NCBI GenBank assembly: GCA_019009955.1
Contig: CM032228.1
Span: 205,357,001-205,421,000 of the forward strand
Source: Riptortus pedestris
Taxonomy: Eukaryota; Arthropoda; Insecta; Hemiptera; Alydidae
Direction of reading: 5' to 3'
Length of the DNA: 64,000 nucleotides
Part shown: one piece after another, positions 22,119 through 33,833 of the stretch
How positions within the stretch are numbered: the first letter of the stretch is position 1
Layout: each line of letters opens with the position of its first letter
Translations under genes and position numbers: made by a program
The notes under the pieces: generated by a model
What the model was told of the DNA's origin: nothing
The model's input: only the letters and a program-made list of their open reading frames with translations
The model's database searches: none

Positions 22119-22597
22119 CTGTTAACGCTCTAGCGGTCGCAATTTTCGTTTGATCGTTACCAAACTCGATATTTAAACGTTTTATGTAAAAATAAAGATC
22201 AAGTTCGTTAATGGCTGAAATCGGACCAGTGGGAGGGGGGGGGTTTAAAGGGGAGGATTTTCGAAAATTCGAAATATCTCCGTTACTATACGTCGGATCG
22301 ATATTATTATATATAAATAAAAATATAGAATTATATAGAATCAATCTTACTGCAAATTAAATTTACTATAAATAGTGTTATATACATTTATTCTGTATCT
22401 TGAATAGTAACCGAGATATTTGCATTTTTCTGTTTTCAGCTTCTGAGATCGGCTAACTACTGGTCTAGCCGTGAGTTTCCGTCAAGAACTAGTTCGGGCC
22501 GTTCCCGTAACTGTTCGGCTCTCTATTCTGAAATTTCTCTATTGTAAAACTTCAAGTGGGATATCTGCTTAGTTTGCTCAGCCCCTGCGTGACGGAC
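21914..22597 (+). mobile_element. Family A, full length, reference copy
   Basis: Starts AGCAGATTTCCCTTAAGG. A long TA array runs 22043-22114, then GTCTGTTAACGCTCTAGCGG, CCAAACTCGATATTTAAACG, a G run at 22239-22247, ATCTCCGTTACTATACGTCG and ACCGAGATATTTGCATTT. It ends GCCCCTGCGTGACGGAC. It is flanked by TTTTA on the left, directly before AGCAG overlaps it, and by TTTTA on the right, consistent with insertion into a T-rich site. Confidence 0.9.
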
Positions 22598-22719
22598 TTT
22601 TATATTCAAAAAAATATCATCATTAAAATTATATCAAAAGCAAACAGCATGTAGATTTACACGTTACAAAAATTATTATAATCAATAAGGACCGTGCTTT
22701 CCGTCCATTTATTATTTTT

Positions 22720-22737
22720 AGCAGATTTCCCTTAACT
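22720..22737 (+). mobile_element. Family A, left-terminus fragment
   Basis: AGCAGATTTCCCTTAA preceded by TTTTT; the similarity stops there. It lies 122 bp beyond the right end of the full copy. Confidence 0.5.
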
Positions 22738-25700
22738 TCCTGTTTCTTACAGTTGTCTGTCGAAGTCCAGTCACAATTATCTGCTTTGTCCACTGTCTAT
22801 TCAGGACGGATTCTTATTGACCCTGTCAACCCATCTCGCCTTCCGTCTACCTCGGACAAGACGGACCCTCACCGTCACTCTCATTGTTTCGATGGTTGTG
22901 TTACGTCCTACACATGTCCTAGTATTTTATGTACCTCTTAACTTCCTTTTCGTGTGTCGTATAATATTATTCCCTCTCTTCTCTGTTATATCCAGGTAAT
23001 AAAATGATTTGAATTAATCTTTAAATCTTTTTCTTCAAGGGTCAGTATCTCAGTACTGAGTTGATAGGAGTATTATAGACTCATAGTTTCTAGGTCATTG
23101 AGAGTTTTCCTGATCTCAAGACTTGAGATACCGAATAATCGTGGTTTGCACTAGTTGTTCATAAGTCGATTTTAGTAAACTGATAGTCGATCTTGAGGTT
23201 ACTTTAGCTCCGAGGTATTTGATCAATCCCTTCAGGTCTTTTCAGGGTTAACCAAATACCTAGACATTCCCTATGCAAATGCCTTGATATCAGCGAGCCA
23301 GTTGATTTTTTGCCTCGGTCGTCCCTGTGTTAGGTAGGATCTTTAAGGTTAGGTTGAACAATATAGATGGCATGTAATATCTTGTTTTAGTTTTCACTCA
23401 TTTTAGGTCTATGTACCGAATTATTATTTTGTTCCCCGATCAGCAAAAGCAATCTTCTGAACACCGTCTGAAGTAGATAATAGGTAATCATCGACATTTC
23501 TGCTCAAATAAGATGTTTGTGATGACACAAACAGAAAACCGGTTGGCTAAAGACAGATAGGACCAAGCTTGAATGAACATTACGGAAAAGTTATTTTATA
23601 TACAGAATTGTATGATTACTATACTTTAGAACTATTATTACCTAATTTCATTAACATCTTCCTTAGAATGTTTTACATAAGCATATTTACCTGTTCTACG
23701 TACGTTATTTATAAGTTCAAAGTTGTATGCTTCCTAATCTTGTTATACGTCATATTAGCATAATTGAACATTTAATAGCTCGTAATCACATTACATCCCC
23801 ACTAATTAATTATTTCTCTGACATGTGTTTTTTCCCGGTTTGTGATCATTACTCTTTTTACGGACGAGTGTTAATGCCCTTATTATTTCCAAAGTTTCCT
23901 TTTTTTCTCCGAACTAATGAGGTCGAAAAACGTGGTTTTTAGCTACAAATATCCTATATTAAATATAATGATTGAGGTAGTAAATGTTAAACCGCCTTCC
24001 CTAAGTGTTCAATTAGATGTTGCCTAACGACTTCTAGACCTACTATCGCATTTTTATGGTCCGTTTTAATTCATTAAGTGTGGAAAAGGCTCCCCATAAC
24101 GTGTACGAAGTAAAGAAAGTTCAGATATCTATGGATATTACCCGTTTGAGCCCTTTCTGAACTCCCCATTTTGACTAGTGCGCATGAATGTATCTTGCGT
24201 AGCTCTAAAATATTGAAATTTCACATTTAGAAAATCTAGCTGTGCACATCCCCTTTTAATTGAAATTCACTTGCGAGGCGGGGGTTTTTAGAAATGGAGT
24301 TGTTAATATATATAATATAATATAACAGTCATAATATAATTGTTAATTTTATAGACCTTATTGAAGCTTTGAGAACAGAAAAGTCCGAATTCCCCGAAAA
24401 TTGATGTCAATACTATTAACGGTGTAAAGACCGCTATTAAGATTTACTTATGGAGCCCCCCCCCCACTGTAACTGCTACATTTTCCTGCTCCGTATATTT
24501 GCTCACTGATCCAGGAAAAGACCAAACCACATTTGTAAGCATCGCTGGTTTTCCTTCATTTACTGGTACATTTCATTTCATTTTCTCATATTCGCTTATC
24601 TCATCCACCCAGTCCTCATACAGCCCAACTTTCAAAGGCTGTACTTTTTTTTTCTTTCTTTTAATTAAGAGAAAAAAATATTCAATTAATGCTGAGTATT
24701 TTTGTTGGCCACCCGAAAGAGAATTAATTATATAAGATTATTCTAACTTCTTTCGTTTTTCTTTATATAACTTTTAGTCCTTTTATATATTAATTTACAG
24801 TGGGCATATATATTGAATTAAAATAGATGATTGAATTAAATGTGGATCTGGATACTTGCTTTGCTGAGGTATCTATGTTTCGCTACTTTGACGATCTTTT
24901 CAACCAAATCTATTTTCATCAATGTAATTTGTTTGATTGGCTGTATTTGGGTTTTTTTTTTTTTTTATATATATAGTTACATATGTTCTCTTGCTACCAT
25001 TTGTCAATTGCTTGAATATTATTCTTTAACTGCATTTTGTTAGTTTATGTTTTTCTGTCAGATGTGTTAGTTACTATATGAACAAATTGGTATTGGATGT
25101 TTGTCCTTTCCTCTTTGGAGTTCATTGACACAGATTTAATACTGTAACTACAATATTCCTAAGAGCGTCGTTTGGTGATTAAAAATAGGCATAAATCTTT
25201 CCAAGCCAACATATTTATTAAAAATTCAATGATTTCTAGAATGTCTACTTTAGAAGATTTTAAAATTCTTGTTTTTTTCTTTCATTAGTTTCGTAGAGGA
25301 GTTGTAAATTGATTGTAGTCGTAAATTCATTATAGTTCTAAATTCATTCATCTCTGACTTCTTTTCGGTTTTCTGAGTTCCTTATAAGACTCATCGTTAA
25401 ATTGAGAAGCATATTTATTAAAAAAGTAGTAAACTCAGTAGGAATTAAAAGAAGGAAACAGGTTTTGTCTGTCTCCTGTGTGAAAGGAAGATCTCTGATA
25501 TTTCTACATAATGCCATTAACTGTTTAGTATTTATTTTATTTATCGACGAGTCGACTAGTTTAATTCTTTACCAATTATGGTGCGGAGAAGCTCTGTTTG
25601 CAGTTGAGAATTTATTTTCGATTCCTTTGCTGAGAGAGGACCAGGAATTTTTTTTTTTTACTGTAACATATTTTTTAACATTTGACATGTTCCATAGGCC

Positions 25701-26533
25701 TTGGACTAAGGAGGAAGGAACCAATCCTCCAGAATAATAATAATTATGTACGAAATAAAAATTAAAGGAATAGCCTTTAACTAAAAGTAATTAATATGAT
25801 AATTATGTTCATGAGTTCAAATGTTTTATTCATAATGAACTTGGTTTTTGGAAAATAGACCAAATAAGTCGTGAGCTTTACTTCCGGGTCATTGTTCTGC
25901 TTATTACAATGTAGAAATACAATATTCTCTTAAATTGTGCAAATTATTGTTGTGCTTAATTAAATTTAATTCCACTTCACGAAGTATTGTAGTGAGGTCG
26001 TTAATCGCCAATTATTGATTTCATCTCTGACCCAGTTTAATTTAAGGTTTAATGGCAACGTTACTGTGGGCATTTGAGAGGGGTTATAGTTTGTTTTGGC
26101 ATCAATGTAATAAACCTCCCTCGTAATGTTTCATAATAATCATTTTAACTGCCTGTATCTGTGCTGAGGTTTTTGTGAATAGAGGCTGTGAGCTGGTTTT
26201 CAACTAGGGAAACGCAATTTTATGTGACGATAAAACAAGAATTTCATGGGCCCAAGAAAGCAACCTGTGGATCTTCTACCCTGGCTCTTCTGGAAATTAA
26301 AATAAAGAATAAGAATTATTAGAATAAGAAAATGATCAATGTAATGGAATGTGTATCTTGCTTCTTGTGATTTCTAGATATATTAAAATAGTTGATATAC
26401 TTATGACAGAAAATAAAAAGCGAAGGAGCATATTAATTATTTAATTACCCACACAATAGTTATACAGTCTTTTGTATCGGGGTCGTGGTGAAAGACCACA
26501 GTGTTCTCCATACTTCAAGGAATAACTATAAAT
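22738..26533. other. Long unique stretch, no gene recognised
   Basis: 3.8 kb without any of the repeat families of this window. Less A/T-rich frames at 22753-22999 overlap each other and show no domain. TA-rich tracts lie near 24303-24325, and C and T runs near 24457-24465, 24644-24660 and 24953-24966. If host exons exist in the window this is a place to look, but I cannot support any. Confidence 0.45.
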
Positions 26534-26710
26534 TGTTGGTCTTAATGAAAGTGATAAACCTAGAGTGCCCATATTCCCGCCTGAACTGCAGGAATTAATT
26601 TTTGGTCAAACTTATAAAATAAAATTCTTGTCCCTCCTTCTGGGTTGAAATGGGTGGTAACTCATCCCTATTAGCCTCAGTAGGATATATTGGACGTTAA
26701 TTAACAATAA
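26534..26710 (+). mobile_element. tRNA-derived SINE, old copy
   Basis: GTTGGTCTTAATGAAAGTG, AAACCTAGAGTGCCCATATT, AAATGGGTGGTAACTCATCC, CTATTAGCCTCAGTAG and GGACGTTAATTAACAATAA follow SINE order. The tRNA head is cut off and the rest is diverged. Confidence 0.65.
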
Positions 26711-27191
26711 GGATGAATATTTCTAAATACGCCTAAAAAAATACAGTGTTCTGCCTCATTGCCTTCATTTTGCGTCCTTCTTCCTTAAGTCTCGTGTTAA
26801 AGAACGGATGAAGGTCGAGTTATCTGACCGAAATTTGGGAATTTCCTCCTTTACATCGTTTAACACCATTACGAAATCCAGTCACGCAATGCTCCTGGAA
26901 GAAAGAAAGAAGAGAAAGTAGAAATATTAATTTACCAAAGTTTGGACTTGAAGTTAAATTGACTTTATTTCTTTTGCCCTTTCAGCAAGGAGAGATTTAA
27001 AGTTTTCCGCCTGTGACTTCTGAGGAAAGGTTAGATTCTTTGGGCTTAAATTTAAGCAACTAAATTGGATCACACCCAGAGTCTCGCCATCGTCAAGTCA
27101 AACGTGACTTTTATGTTGGCACAAATCGAATTTAATCGTAGATCTTCAAGGACTGTCAGTTGTTGCTGGTCTTCTTGAAATCTGGGAAAAT
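26711..27191. other. No gene recognised
   Basis: Unique DNA; nothing identified. Confidence 0.4.
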
Positions 27192-27199
27192 GTTAAACA

Positions 27200-27745
27200 C
27201 AGGCCTGGTCGGCAGGTCGGCAAATGCCGAGGGCCCACGGGCCTCAAATTAAATAAGAAAAGCCTAAATTTAAAAAGGCATTAATTTTATTATTAATTAA
27301 CACCCCCAATAATATTTATTTACATTTGTAAATACATCGTTGGCACATTTTTTTATTAGCAAATATTACGATTCTATTTTGCACTTTTTGCTTTTCTTAG
27401 TTTTTTTTTTTTTTAAATTGGCAATTTTTTGTAGGGAACTAATGTCCTAAATTATTATTACAGGTAAATCTAGATTTATTAATTTTTGTAATAGTCTACA
27501 ATCCTACAATAAACGTTTGTATGAATTATACGTATATGCGCATTTTACTACCTGAAAGTCATCACTACTTATTTTATTAAGTTCAATTAAAAATATTGTT
27601 ATTAAAAACATGTTAGTAAGGGTATTATATTTATATATATTTGTTACTAAAAAACATATGTTTGTATTATATTTGTTATCAAACATTCCTCTATGGTGGC
27701 ATTGATAATTTTACTAGGGCCTACAGAGCTGCCAGCCCGCCGCTG
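27200..27745. mobile_element. Candidate non-autonomous hAT
   Basis: The left end CAGGCCTGGTCGGCAGG and right end, reversed, CAGCGGCGGGCTGGCAG are both G/C-rich in an A/T-rich setting, start CAG and each carry a GGCCC motif about 25-40 bp inside. Flanking octamers are GTTAAACA (27192-27199) and GCTAAACT (27746-27753), matching at 6 of 8. There is no transposase frame. The call rests on ends and imperfect duplication only. Confidence 0.4.
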
Positions 27746-27753
27746 GCTAAACT

Positions 27754-28324
27754 TGTTCCTCCCTCTGCAGGAGCGAAGCACATTGGAGTTAAGGCTGAAT
27801 TCTATATTAGGTCTATGTAACAGGCGCTTAATAAGTTACCAAAGTTGTTACGCATACGGAATATTTGTAAAAAATATAGGCTTTTGCAGGATTTTCTGTT
27901 CATACTATTGAGGTTATTCCTTGGTTTAGTGGTAAGTTTCCTATTCCTTCCGTATGTATTGTACAACATGGGGTCAAAAGTGTGTTCTCTTCAATGTTTG
28001 TAAGTCTTCAGATCCTTTAATCGACTTCCAATCGAATCATTGACAAATACTAGTCCTGTTATTATCGTTTAGGTTTGTATGGCATCTCTAAAAGTCGTGC
28101 TTACATGTTGTCATCTTTGGACTGTAAAAATAAACCACGAGAGGATAAATTTAGACAGTGAGCCGGTGTTGAAGAAGTAGACGTAGAGGAGGGAGTTGTA
28201 GACTATGGGGGCCTTGAGGGGTATTATTAAGAGAGGGGAGGGTGCTGGGTATCGAGCGGGGAGGTGTTGCCCTACTTCTCCCCAGCTAGGGGTCGTCAAC
28301 ACTACCCCGTCTCTATACTCCACC
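27754..28324. other. No gene recognised
   Basis: Includes a G/C-rich segment at 28190-28320 open on both strands, with no domain visible. Confidence 0.4.
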
Positions 28325-28412
28325 AGTGTCAGTCGCTCTCATATATCTTTCACCTCCTCCAACCTCAACTTGTGCTTTCTTTGCCACTTCAAATATGTAA
28401 CGCTTTTCAGTT
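28325..28412 (+). repeat. Direct repeat, copy 1
   Basis: GTCAGTCGCTCTCATATATC, TTTCACCTCC and CACTTCAAATATGTAACG are repeated in diverged form at 28676-28752. Confidence 0.6.
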
Positions 28413-28675
28413 AAGGCTCGTCAGTTAGCGCCCGGGTCCTTCTCTCCAATAAAATCTAACCCAGAGGTCAGGTTCCGCAAATCCAGTTCACTCGTATTGT
28501 TTTCCCTCCAAAATCCTCAACCATTTTCTAGTCTGATATGGCGATCTCTTCTGTATACTCAAGACAAAAGTTCTGCGGTTACCTCTTTCAGTCATGATAT
28601 ATTCATCCCTTTTAGTTGACAAGTCCGTGGGACGTCAGAAGTTTCTGTCTTATGCTTCGTTTAGGTCCCATCTCA

Positions 28676-28752
28676 CTGACAGTCGCTATTCCTCATATAT
28701 CTTTCACATTTCCAAACTTTATTTTTGCTACTTTAAATAATGAAAAGTTTTG
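28676..28752 (+). repeat. Direct repeat, copy 2
   Basis: TGACAGTCGCTATTCCTCAT, ATATCTTTCACATTTCCAAA and CTACTTTAAATAATG match copy 1, about 350 bp upstream, at roughly three quarters of positions. Confidence 0.6.
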
Positions 28753-28805
28753 CTGAAGCCAGAAAATTTAGGAGTCAGTCCATTAACGACTGTAAAATAG
28801 ATGCT

Positions 28806-29035
28806 CAGTTCGAAATTTCTCCGCTACTATACGTCAGATCGAAAAAGTGTATAGTACTAATCTTATTGTAAATTTAGTTACCTATAAATGTTGTTATATA
28901 CATATTTTCTCTATCATTATTATTATCGGAGATATTTGGATTTTTAGGTTTCAGACTTCAGTAAACGCTTCCTTTCATGTCATATTAACAATAAGCTGTT
29001 ACATCGTGAAGCTTAAATACCAAATTTTGTTTTCT
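28806..29035 (+). mobile_element. Family A, right-half fragment, long subtype
   Basis: CGAAATTTCTCCGCTACTAT, AATGTTGTTATATACATATT and ATCGGAGATATTTGGATTT, then the long-subtype block AACAATAAGCTGTTACATCG with AAGCTTAAATACCAAAT. The left half and right terminus are missing. Confidence 0.75.
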
Positions 29036-29111
29036 AGAGACCTTATTTATACGAGATACAGGCATATTCGTTGTGTTATTAATACATCAATTAAAATTTA
29101 CGTTCTTGATT

Positions 29112-29478
29112 TGAAACGGTTTATTTGATCTACACCATACTCAATATTTAACCATTTCAGTCAAAGCTAAAGATCATATTGTTGCTGTTTGAAATCGGAT
29201 CTGGAATAGTGGTGATTTAGGGGGGGGGGGTTCAAAAATTTAATATATCTTCGTTATTTTGAGTCGGATCGTAAAATAGATGTGAATTGTTTTCGTAGAG
29301 TAATAAGCGAGCTATTTGTACTTCCTTCTCTTCAGGTTTTATTAATACCGCCCCCGGCCCGTTCAACTGATCGGTTTTTTTTTTACATTGAAATAGGTAA
29401 TATGTTGTGAGATGAGATCACAAGTGTGTTATACTAGCCCGTCTTAAATCTGCTTAGTTTATTCAGCCACCGACCTTT
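29112..29478 (+). mobile_element. Family A, right-half fragment, diverged
   Basis: CTCAATATTTAACCATTTC, GCTAAAGATCAT, a G run at 29220-29229, AATATATCTTCGTTATTTTG, and a right end AAATCTGCTTAGTTTATTC with ACCGACCTTTT. It directly follows another partial copy of the same orientation. Confidence 0.7.
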
Positions 29479-30489
29479 TCACTTCCTTCGTTAGAACGTT
29501 CGTTGCCTCCTGCCATAGTAACTTCAACGCTTTTAGAGTATTTTGAAAAATGTTTAACTCGAATGACAATGCTATCATACCTCCATCATATCACTGCATT
29601 TCTGATGTTTTAAATGCAAATTTAATCTATCATATAGTTATTACAATAAAAAATAAAACAGCAAAAGCATGTGATGATTCAATCAATTCCATTGGAATCA
29701 ATTCAATAAATATTTCATGCTAAAACAAATTCATTAAGCAACATAAAAAGTATGTATATTCTTAGTGCTGGCATCACTGAAAATAATAAGTACCGCTGGA
29801 GGAACAACTTGGAGAAGAAAATGCAAAAGATAGAGGGTGAAGGAAATGCAGGAAAACATGTTCCGCGATAGAAGATAATTTCATTGGTTTTGCCTATGCC
29901 CAGTAGCATCTCTCTAGGCAGCTCATACGCTCTAACGCTCTGTGTAGATTGTTAAAAACACTATCCTTATAAAAATATCCAGAAAAGTGTGTATTTCTTA
30001 AACATGATGTATCGTTCTCCGCCAGCCTTTTAATACTACATATATTTCTTATTTTATCTCCTATTTGTTACTATTCTTGACACCCATCTTATTAATTCTA
30101 TCCCCATCGTTGGCGGTATAACTCTTGATATGAGTATTACTATAAGTAGCAGGTTTATCTGTTACAAGTTGAAACTCTTAGACAAGTGGCTCTCGTTATC
30201 TTTTTTATGATAAACTGATTGAACTAATATCAGGTTTAATGCCTACTTTCATTTACTCTTTTAGTGAGATTTATTTTTGTGCTAAGATAATAATAAATCA
30301 TTTTCAAAATGACGTCAATCACTTGTACTTTGTAATCATTCTCTTCAATTTTGTTGGCTCTCTCTGTTACTTTATTAACTCTCGGATGTCTATGTTTTTA
30401 TGTTGTTTTCTTTTTAAATATGGGACTGAGGATTCAACTAATATGATGAAACGGCCAGTGAATAATAAAAAAAAAGATGTATGAAGATA
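29479..30489. other. No gene recognised
   Basis: Unique A/T-rich DNA; short frames without domains. Confidence 0.45.
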
Positions 30490-31129
30490 CACATTTCAGG
30501 AAAAAGAAAGAACTTAAGGTCTCAAACCCGCTATCTTTATTAACTTATTTCCAATAGCGGAAGTTCGCCCTCCTGGTTGTTAGCAATGCTAAAAATGGAG
30601 ATTGTAGTTAATTTTAAAACAGACACAAGGAATTTAAATATCTACATAAAATAAAGTTGAAGTGTTAGACAAATTAAAATAAATCTGGCAAATAAAGGTA
30701 AAGATAGTTTAGAGTGTGATATTTATTATTATTTAATTATTATTCTGAAGTTATTTAAATGCATTGTCTGTGATAATTTTAAATAACCTTTTAATTATTA
30801 ATTTAATTTATTTATAATTGGCGAATAATATACGATTTTATTATTGTTATATATTTTTGATTACAGTTAATTGTCGCTTAGCACTAATGAGGGTTATAGA
30901 ACGTACCTGTTAATAGATTAGATATTGCTTGACAAATTACCACTTGGTAAGGCTGATTGTAATAAGGAGTTTTTATTCTCCTATGGGGATTTATTGTTGT
31001 TGTTTGGAGGAATAGTTTTAAAGATTAGTTAGTACTCTATGTATCTAAGAAAATTATGAATTGCCTTAATGGATGTGAAAAATTTACACTGTACGTTGCC
31101 CAGGAGGGCGAAACATCTGCTATTGAAAA

Positions 31130-31149
31130 TCTCTCTCTCTCTCTCTCTC

Positions 31150-31185
<36 letters not shown>

Positions 31186-31468
31186 TATAGATATATATAT
31201 ATATATATATATAACTTGTAACCTCTGTCTGTACATTGATTTTTTTCGCAAAATTTCACGATAACTTTTCGTCAATTTGGAGGACAGTGAAGTCTTACAT
31301 AAAAAATTAATTTTATTATTAACAAATCCACAGAAAAGACAGGTATTAACCCTAAACACTGGGACGGGTAAATGTCAAAATATTGTGCAAAGTAAAGCCT
31401 TGCCAAAAAAATACTATCACCATCCAGCCTCAAATGAATTCCCGGGCGAAGTCGGGTATCTGAGCTAG
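31130..31468 (+). mobile_element. Short non-autonomous Helitron, exact ends known
   Basis: The 5' end is TCTCTCTC, then TA-rich sequence and TAACCTCTGTCTGTACATTG. The 3' end is CCCGGGCGAAGTCGGG (hairpin), TATCTGAGCTAG. It is an internally deleted relative of 7435-9240: the 5' 60 bp join the 3' 200 bp at CAATTTGGAGGACAGTGAAG, and all 298-bp repeats are lost. The site is A (31129) / T (31469) with no duplication. The uninterrupted left arm of the host element (around 30545) gives the empty site TTAACTTATTT. Confidence 0.9.
31132..31212. repeat. (CT)n-(TA)n array in the Helitron 5' end
   Basis: CT repeats to about 31150, then TA repeats with two TAGATATAGA interruptions. The Helitron 5' terminus itself appears to have expanded into a microsatellite. 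Confidence 0.9.
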
Positions 31469-31530
31469 TAAGTTAATAAAGATACCTAGTTTGAAATCCT
31501 AAGATACTTTCTTTTTCCTGAAATTCTTTA

Positions 31531-32437
31531 ATTGGTCTCAGTAAGGATTAGATGGAATGATACACATTTCTTTTCTGATTTCAAAAATTCTTCTAACATC
31601 TTTTAAGAAATTGAGTAACAAAAGAGCAGCATTATTTTGGTCCCATTATTCTTAGACCTGGAATATTGAAGAAAATAATTTATCCCAGCAGAACCTAATA
31701 GAATTTCAGAGAAATGTTAGTTTTATTTATATATGAAACAAAATGAATTCTATTTATTTTCCTCAAATGTTATTGTTAACATAGCTTAATCAGGTACGTC
31801 AAATATTTTAGTTTGCCATAAAACATTGGCTAATATTATGTCAATTCATTTCTTTATGCATAATTGAATAGCATATAATATATTCGATGTCAAATTAGCT
31901 CACATTCCATGAATAGAATTTATAAAATCTATCAATTTAATAATTATATATAATAAATGAGAGTTTCGTTTACAAGTTCAACCCCATTCTAAATATATAA
32001 CATACATTTCAAATTAATGCACTGTTATTAGTGTTATATGTGGCAAATCTATGGCTGTCTATGCTCCAAAAAGAGATGTGTTGTAGGTGGAGACAGAGCT
32101 GTTAGAGCCGAATGAATATAGGGCTGAAGAATTAAATGTAGATAGAGTTAGGAATTGATGGAGATCCAGGCTGTAAAGGTCGGAGGGTCACGAGGGTAAC
32201 CGTTCTATAACTACCCTTTTAGTCGGGGTAGCTTCAAATACATCTCATTACCTCCCGTCCCTCTTCTCTTAGGGTCTGACATTTTTTTTCTTCTAACTTA
32301 TTGCAAATGAGAATTAAAAATAGTCCCTTTTATGTGTAAAATCTAATCTATATTTTTCGAAGAATTCGTCGCCTCACCGAATGAGGAAAGTTAGTCTGCC
32401 ACATAAGAGCTGTGTAAAATAGGCACTTGGTAATTTT
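31531..32437. other. No gene recognised
   Basis: Unique A/T-rich DNA; a G/C-richer piece at 32085-32260 has no domain. Confidence 0.45.
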
Positions 32438-33051
32438 AGTAGATTTCCATTAAGTAAAATCACCTATTAAGGTCGTATTCATTGCGCGATTTTCGAAATA
32501 ATACCTCATATATCCATCGATCCTATCTAGTAAATGATGAAAATGATCTCCGTTCAAAATTATATATATATATATACATAGTTGTCTGTTACCGCTCTAG
32601 CAATCACAATTTTTATTTGATCATAACCAAACTCGATATATAAGCGTTTCATGTAAAACTAAATGTTGAGTTCGTTAATGGCTGTAATCAAACTAGTCAG
32701 GAATGGGGATTTAGTAGGGGAGTTTCGAAGATTCGAAATATCCCCGTTATTATACGTCGGATCGAAAAGGTGTATGGAGACAATCTTATTGCAAATTGAA
32801 TGTTCTATAAATTTTATTATGTACATTTTTTTTTAATATCTTGATTATTAACTGAGATATTTGCATTTATTAGTTTTCAGCCATCAGTAATTTCCCACTC
32901 CGACCCATGTCGTATTATCAATAAGCTGTTATATTTTGAAGCACTTTATTTGAAGCCTAAATACCAAATATAGTTCTCATTGAACCCTTACTTTTTGAGA
33001 TAAATATTTGCATTTATGACGCACGTGGAAAATCTGCTGAGATCTGCGGAC
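32438..33051 (+). mobile_element. Family A, long subtype, diverged
   Basis: Starts AGTAGATTTCCATTAAG, then TGCGCGATTTTCGAAATAAT, CATCGATCCTATCTAGTAAA, short TA array 32561-32575, GTCTGTTACCGCTCTAGC, CATGTAAAACTAAATG, TATCCCCGTTATTATACGTC and CAATAAGCTGTTATATTTTG. The right end, GGAAAATCTGCTGAGATC with TGCGGAC, is decayed. Confidence 0.85.
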
Positions 33052-33242
33052 TTTTTTCTTCAACATACAGAGATTTCTCAGGTAATTTAAACTCGGTTAT
33101 CCTACTACTAACTTCAGGTAACCTGACCACATTGGGAATGGTCGACACATAAAATAATTATTCTAGTTATATGTTTAGCTAGTTTCAGCCTGTATTGGGA
33201 ACCTGAGGAAACCAGATGAGCTAATGTTTTATGTTATTTTTA

Positions 33243-33352
33243 AACGTCGACGTATTGCTACTATGTCTAATCGGTATAGGTTATCTACTGGCTGCCACCC
33301 CCTGGACTACTAATGTTATTTAGTATTTTTCACTAAATAAATTTTTAAATCA
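33243..33352 (-). mobile_element. tRNA-derived SINE fragment
   Basis: ACGTCGACGTATTGCTACTA, CTAATCGGTATAGGTTATCT and CACTAAATAAATTTTTAAAT follow the minus-strand SINE order. The B box and head are lost. Confidence 0.65.
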
Positions 33353-33367
33353 TGTAGAATATGACTA

Positions 33368-33570
33368 GGAACGGTTTAGCCGTGTGAGTTAAGGCGATGG
33401 TTTTAATAAATTTGGTAAACCTAGAGTCATAGGTTCGAATCCCCCGTCGGTGATAGAAATTTATTTTATGACTAACTGTCGAAATAAAATCCTCTGCCTG
33501 ACGATCTTGGCTAAAAATGGGTGGTAATCTATAGATAACCCGTCCTAAATAGCCGTTGTAGCATAAAGAT
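33368..33570 (+). mobile_element. tRNA-derived SINE, near full length
   Basis: Head AACGGTTTAGCCGTGTGAGT with TAAGGCGATGG, and a clear B box AGGTTCGAATCCCCC. The body is ATTTATTTTATGACTAACTG, AAAATGGGTGGTAATC, ATAACCCGTCC and TAGCCGTTGTAGC. It has the best-preserved B box of any copy. It sits head to head with the fragment at 33243-33352. Confidence 0.85.
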
Positions 33571-33723
33571 GAGTTTACTAAAATCAAAACGGTAATCTCA
33601 AATAAAATATTTAGAGCTGGTTGGATTTTATCGCACCGGTGAAATGACAATCTTATCAGAACATTCCAAACTTGGGTATTTTATTTTTCTAAAGCCAGTT
33701 CCATGTTGGTATACTACTTAATG

Positions 33724-33833
33724 GTTGATGCTAGTCATGTGAGTTATGAGGTTGGAAAGCCAAGATTAGTGGGTTATATTCCTGAGTGGGCAATAGGAAT
33801 TTATTTAGTAGCGAACTGACCAATTGATAAATA
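33724..33833 (+). mobile_element. tRNA-derived SINE, 5' fragment
   Basis: GATGCTAGTCATGTGAGTTA, AGTGGGTTATATTCCTGAGT and AATTTATTTAGTAGCGAAC match the head and central part. The 3' half is missing. Confidence 0.65.

Larger units (their letters stand above)
30490..31530. mobile_element. Element with 80-bp inverted termini, split by a Helitron
   Basis: Left arm 30492-30577: TTTCAGGAAAAAGAAAG, ATCTTTATTAACTTATTTCC, AATAGCGGAAGTT and CGCCCTCCTGG. The right arm is the reverse complement in two pieces: 31103-31129 (CCAGGAGGGCGAAACA, TCTGCTATTG) and 31469-31524 (TAAGTTAATAAAGATA, CTTTCTTTTTCCTGAAA). A 339-bp Helitron separates the two pieces. Without it the element is about 700 bp, A/T-rich and non-coding, like a MITE or foldback. 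No clear duplication of the target was found, though GATACACATTTC occurs at both 30486-30497 and about 31560. Confidence 0.75.

Noticed and set aside
21955..22344. 129-residue minus-strand frame
   Set aside because: Its core is Tyr-Ile repeats from the TA array of a family A copy; non-coding element.
25402..25737. 111-residue plus-strand frame
   Set aside because: No domain, includes a T run, and no codon or splice signal; chance frame.
30486..31571. GATACACATTTC at both sides as a target-site duplication
   Set aside because: The right copy lies about 35 bp beyond the end of the inverted arm, so it does not border the element symmetrically; probably chance.
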